The notes beneath the pieces are model-generated. The model ran no database searches and was not told the origin of the DNA. It saw only the letters and a list, made by a program, of their open reading frames with translations. This document shows, piece after piece, positions 6,180 through 9,628 of a stretch of 9,628 nucleotides of DNA. Made by a program: the position numbers and the translations under genes. Positions within the stretch are counted from its first letter, which is position 1. Each line of letters begins with the position of its first letter. Location: the NCBI GenBank assembly GCA_025360565.1, contig JANYBY010000115.1, forward strand, positions 1 through 9,628. The letters run 5' to 3'. This stretch comes from Bacteroidota bacterium. GTDB taxonomy: Bacteria > Bacteroidota > Bacteroidia > B-17B0 > Aurantibacillaceae.

Positions 6180-9100
6180 CTACTCTTTAATTAATTTTTT
6201 GAAATAGCTTTTCTCGTCAATATTTATTTTCAAAAAATAGGTGCCATTGCTTAAATTTAAATTGCCAATGTATATGATATTGTTCACTATTCCTTTTTCT
6301 TCTTTTAATTCGGTCGCGTAAAGTTCCCTTCCAAACAGATCAATTAAACTTACTTTTATTTTACTACTTGCGGCATTAATTAATTTAAAATTTAAATTAT
6401 TTGTAAATGGGTTTGGAAATGTTTTTAATTCGATCAGGTCGGCATTTTCTTTTATTCCGATCGCGAATGTATTTGTATCCACCTTCTGTCCGTTAGATGA
6501 GATCTGCGGGCTGAATAAACCCGCGCCGTTTTCAGATTTAACCGAAACATAATACGTTGTGTTATGCGTAAGACTTAAATTGTGAGCCGTAACAGAAGTT
6601 GCGCCCCAATTACTTGTCCATGGCTGAATATTAAAAAAATATGGCGAGGTGCCAATGCAATACCAATAACGTGCGATGCCCGAATTATTATCAACGGATG
6701 AAGCCCAATTGGCGCTTAACGAATCTTTAGTAACAACGGTGCTTATATCCGCTGACTTACCATCATTTATGGATGCAATAGTTGAAGGGTCAGTCCAATC
6801 TACATTCACATCCAAAGCTGAAATAGAAGATAAATTTCCGGCGGTATCCTGGCAAATAGATTTTATTTTTCCGGCAACACTTAAAGGATTTACATTTTGA
6901 TACCTTAATTCATTTGCCAAACCGCTTCCCACGTTCATGTTTGCTGTGTTTGTTCGCGATCGATAAACTTTTATTTCGTCAATACTCAATTTACAATTTC
7001 CGCTTCTAAAAGAAATATAATTTCCATTGCTCAATGGCACAGGATCTGTCCAAGATGCGATAACGCTGTTGTTCCAATAAATAGTTACTTTTCCGGTAAT
7101 ACGGTCGTAAATTGTTTTTATATCGTACCACTGCGAGGCATTAAATGCTAAAGGCAGATCAATAACCGGTGCGCCAAAAACATTGTTAATTACTTTATAC
7201 ACCTGCACTTTCTGATCATCTAATCTAAACCAAACAAAATAAGAGTTGTTGCGGTTACTGCTATCGGGCTGATCGCAAAAAAAATGAAAGCCCCCGCGCC
7301 TTGCTACGCCTGCTCCTTCGAACTTTGCCAAAAAATGATAGAGATATCGGTTGCTTAACGATTGTGTTAATGCCGCATAAATATTTGTGTTACCCGCTGT
7401 AGCGCTTACTTCATCGCTTTGCACCAATGCATTTCCGGTAACGGCCCAGGTTCCGGTTTTAACAGTCCACTCGGGGTGAATGGCATTATCAAAATTATCA
7501 GCAAAAAAACCTTTGGTGTAATTAGCACGCCACTCTGTTCCGTTATTATCTATCACCTGATAATAACCTTTTTGCACACCGCTTCCGCCAATATTATCCG
7601 CATCACTTAAGGTTGCAGTAAACGCCGCGGTTTCCCAAAAATTATTTGTAGTAACATTTGTTGTTGGTGGAATATTATCAACCGGTGCGGGACTAACAGT
7701 TCCGTTCATAATATAATTTGCAGCCCAGCCCGAAAAATTGGTGGCGCAATCGCTTCTAAATTCTACCAGCACCGAATCGTTTAATGAAGTAACCGGTGCG
7801 GGATTTATAGTACCGCTGTATTGCCCTACCAGCGGGGAGTTTACCGAACCGCCATTGTAAATAAATAAATTATCGAATCCATTCTCAATATTAAATGAAG
7901 TAAAACTTAAAGTAATATTTGTGGTGGCCGGTTTTGTAAATAACCAAAATTTACGTTCGTCGTTTCCGTAATTGGCAAGATTTCCACCGCTATCGTAAAA
8001 TGTGCCCGAGGTTAATGTGTAAGTACTTGTAATGGAATACGTGTTGTTTATTATTTTATAATATTTTGCCCAGTTCCAATAAGGCCCCGGATCATTATGT
8101 GTTTGGTTTGGAAACATTTGATGACCCTTTACTTTTGTACAAGCCCCTAAACCGCACTGCTGACTTGATCCGCTGCAACCCGCACCATAGTATGTTCTTA
8201 AAGGATCGATTAAATTATCGGTACAAATATTTTTTACTAATGCGCCTGAAGTTGCATACATGGCGTTGGTGTACCAAACGGGTGTGTTGTTATAACCTTC
8301 ATGTTCTAAACCAACCGTATAAGGATTTTCTGTTCCAACATGCCAGGCTTTATTTGATTCCAAAACCATTTGGGTAATTTGTCCGTCGGAACTTCTTAAA
8401 ACATAATGTGCCGAAACGCTTGCCGCGCAATTTTGAAACCAGGAAATACAGCCCGCGTATGTTCCTTCTACATCATGTATGGTAACAGCGGTAATGCCTG
8501 TGCCACCGCGACCGCTGTAATTGCAGGCTGCAGCCGGCGTGTAAATGGCAGAAGGGTAATCGGGTGAAACAACTAATATGTTATTGTTTGATTTAAATGA
8601 GCCGTTCTCATTTTTAATTTCAGATGTTGTAACAGTTACACTTTTTGAACTTAAAATTTTGTAATTCTCTCCAAAAATACTTTCGAGGTTTATTTGATAA
8701 TCCGGAAAATTGTAAAAGTCCTGAAACTCAGATCTTGACAAGAACCAAAACACTTGATACAAATGCGTATTTAAGGCAAAAGCATTTTGCAAATTATTAT
8801 CTAAGGGGATTTCGCTTAACTCGGTCAAAATAGAAATGTAATTTTTCAGATCATTTCCATAAATATTTTTTTCTTCCTGCAACTTTTCAAAAGCTTTTGC
8901 GTAAGATAAAATAGAGATTTCGGGTGAAGAAATAATTTCGCTTTCCGGATACCCGGATAATTGTGAAACTCTTACAAGGTTATTAAGAAAGTAATTTTTA
9001 CCGTCTAATATTAAACCCATCACGCCATAAGTTTTAGGATAATCTATACAACTTGGCTGTGTTGTTCCATCCAAAAACTGAAAACGCGTTTGCGTAAAAG

Positions 9101-9248
9101 CGATCGCCTCTAATATTCCTTTAGGTATCGATGGATTTAAAGTGTAAGCTTTTTTAAACGAATTGCTATAAGCATTTTCAACTAATAGATCGTTGGCTTT
9201 TGAAAAAATAATAATAAGAGAGAAAAAGAGTGTAAATAGTTTTTTCAT
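6180..9248 (-). CDS. T9SS-secreted multidomain N-acetylmuramoyl-L-alanine amidase
   Basis: 1022 residues, ATG start. Signal peptide about 1-18. Residues ~30-195 resemble a lysozyme-like fold (IPKGILEAIAFTQTRF, then YGVMGL), but Gln53 sits where the catalytic Glu is expected. The Amidase_2 domain spans ~235-395: likely zinc ligands His258 (TIHDVEG), His376 (KGHQMFP) and Asp386 (HNDPGP), and candidate catalytic Glu315 (GLEHEG). It should cut the bond between MurNAc and L-Ala of peptidoglycan. Next come a CUB domain (~405-513, ending SGWAANY), an Ig-like domain (~525-580 and ~770-815) interrupted by a concanavalin-like domain (~582-764, FRSGNCKLSIDEIKVYRS), an Fn3-like domain (~820-925) and a type A T9SS sorting domain (~938-1022, TFPNPFTNNLNF and LSNGTYFLKI). 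Many Cys in the amidase region fit an exported protein. The protein probably acts outside the outer membrane, for example on other bacteria's walls or in wall recycling; its target is inferred. Confidence 0.92.
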   Translation of the reverse strand: MKKLFTLFFSLIIIFSKANDLLVENAYSNSFKKAYTLNPSIPKGILEAIAFTQTRFQFLDGTTQPSCIDYPKTYGVMGLILDGKNYFLNNLVRVSQLSGYPESEIISSPEISILSYAKAFEKLQEEKNIYGNDLKNYISILTELSEIPLDNNLQNAFALNTHLYQVFWFLSRSEFQDFYNFPDYQINLESIFGENYKILSSKSVTVTTSEIKNENGSFKSNNNILVVSPDYPSAIYTPAAACNYSGRGGTGITAVTIHDVEGTYAGCISWFQNCAASVSAHYVLRSSDGQITQMVLESNKAWHVGTENPYTVGLEHEGYNNTPVWYTNAMYATSGALVKNICTDNLIDPLRTYYGAGCSGSSQQCGLGACTKVKGHQMFPNQTHNDPGPYWNWAKYYKIINNTYSITSTYTLTSGTFYDSGGNLANYGNDERKFWLFTKPATTNITLSFTSFNIENGFDNLFIYNGGSVNSPLVGQYSGTINPAPVTSLNDSVLVEFRSDCATNFSGWAANYIMNGTVSPAPVDNIPPTTNVTTNNFWETAAFTATLSDADNIGGSGVQKGYYQVIDNNGTEWRANYTKGFFADNFDNAIHPEWTVKTGTWAVTGNALVQSDEVSATAGNTNIYAALTQSLSNRYLYHFLAKFEGAGVARRGGFHFFCDQPDSSNRNNSYFVWFRLDDQKVQVYKVINNVFGAPVIDLPLAFNASQWYDIKTIYDRITGKVTIYWNNSVIASWTDPVPLSNGNYISFRSGNCKLSIDEIKVYRSRTNTANMNVGSGLANELRYQNVNPLSVAGKIKSICQDTAGNLSSISALDVNVDWTDPSTIASINDGKSADISTVVTKDSLSANWASSVDNNSGIARYWYCIGTSPYFFNIQPWTSNWGATSVTAHNLSLTHNTTYYVSVKSENGAGLFSPQISSNGQKVDTNTFAIGIKENADLIELKTFPNPFTNNLNFKLINAASSKIKVSLIDLFGRELYATELKEEKGIVNNIIYIGNLNLSNGTYFLKINIDEKSYFKKLIKE

Positions 9249-9389
9249 TTTTGTTTTTTGAACACGTGAAGATAAAAAATTTAAACAGCGTATTTAAAAA
9301 ATTACTTTAACAAATTACCATATTATTAAGGTATTTGGGTTGCTAAAACGATTTTAGAATTTTATTTTAATAATTGGATGAATATTTGT

Positions 9390-9628
9390 TTATAGATCCA
9401 TCACCTTTTTCCAACCTATCAATTCAATTTCATTTCCATAATTTTTTTCTATTTGACCTCCGTTAATTAAAATACCTCCACTTTGCCTAAAGACTTTTTG
9501 AAACCATTTAAGGTTTTTAAAATGCGAGTTATCCGCTTTTACTGAAGATTTAATTTCTATTGGTATTAACACCCCATCGTTTTCCAAAATAACATCAATT
9601 TCATTACCAGTGCTATCTCTGAAAAAAT
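9390..9628 (-). CDS. C-terminal part of an AAA/DUF4143 ATP-binding protein, 5' partial
   Basis: The frame is open from the right edge to the stop at 9390; the TTG at 9585-9587 is internal, since in-frame codons continue upstream as FFRDSTGNEIDVILENDG. About 78 residues are visible. The pattern GNEIDVIL, then IPIEIKSS, is the conserved C-terminal block of the DUF4143 region found behind an AAA_14 ATPase domain. The Glu/Asp with ExK arrangement is like that of PD-(D/E)XK nuclease folds. The ending GNEIELIGWKKVMDL is a plausible family C-terminus. The ATPase half, with Walker motifs, would lie beyond the window. These proteins are widespread, often horizontally exchanged, and their role is not established. 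It reads in the same direction as the amidase, 141 bp upstream of it, with no visible terminator between them. Confidence 0.8.
   Translation of the reverse strand, partial: FFRDSTGNEIDVILENDGVLIPIEIKSSVKADNSHFKNLKWFQKVFRQSGGILINGGQIEKNYGNEIELIGWKKVMDL

Noticed and set aside
6676..8833. Four plus-strand open frames (62-103 codons) opposite the amidase gene
   Set aside because: All are antisense to a continuous, well-supported multidomain protein and lack recognisable motifs.
9343..9357. Perfect short palindrome CTAAAA-CGA-TTTTAG upstream of the amidase
   Set aside because: Six-base AT-rich arms are expected by chance at this base composition, and no second copy or T-run supports an operator or terminator.
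9249..9389. Search for an amidase promoter
   Set aside because: The closest match (TAATTTG on the minus strand, complement of about 9311-9317) has a spacing one base short of TAnnTTTG and no -33 partner, so I do not call it.
1..9628. Possible defence island, CRISPR array, insertion sequence or RNA gene
   Set aside because: No regularly spaced repeats, transposase motifs, tRNA-like cloverleaf or rRNA sequence is visible; the DUF4143 fragment alone is not evidence of a defence system.

Overview
The window looks like ordinary chromosome from an AT-rich member of the Bacteroidota. Three things support this: two proteins carry the C-terminal type A sorting domain of the type IX secretion system (T9SS), a secretion route essentially confined to this phylum; a TAnnTTTG-type promoter element sits ahead of the patatin gene; and there is a DUF2795 protein of the kind common in Bacteroidota. 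Genes show no clear Shine-Dalgarno sequences, as is usual there. I cannot name a genus.

Layout, left to right. Positions 2-328 (+) hold the 3' end of a secreted T9SS cargo protein. Converging on it is a leftward three-gene group read from about 3205 to 364: a DppB/OppB-type ABC permease (GTG start), triosephosphate isomerase tpiA (TTG start, 23 bp after the permease) and ribosomal protein L11 methyltransferase prmA. A 137-bp palindromic intergenic repeat lies between tpiA and prmA. Reading right from about 3401 is a large outer-membrane patatin-like phospholipase with a POTRA-like region and a BamA-type barrel. Its signal peptide is recovered only if translation begins at a CTG codon well upstream of the first conventional start. 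A small acidic DUF2795 protein (5761-5982, -) follows with its own intrinsic terminator. Then comes a 1022-residue multidomain cell-wall amidase exported by T9SS (6180-9248, -). The right edge cuts through a DUF4143-type ATPase gene (9390-9628, -).

How the genes relate. The permease-tpiA-prmA group mixes transport, glycolysis and ribosome modification, so it is probably a housekeeping transcription unit and not one pathway. The other large genes concern the cell envelope and secretion: a phospholipase-barrel protein, a peptidoglycan amidase and a T9SS cargo. I see no CRISPR array, insertion sequence, tRNA, rRNA or coherent defence or biosynthetic cluster. The items most worth a second look are the patatin start, the palindromic repeat inside the tpiA-prmA unit, and the amidase, which has an apparently catalytically degenerate lysozyme-like N-terminal domain and a lectin-like domain inserted into an Ig-like domain. 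No intergenic gap exceeds 300 bases.
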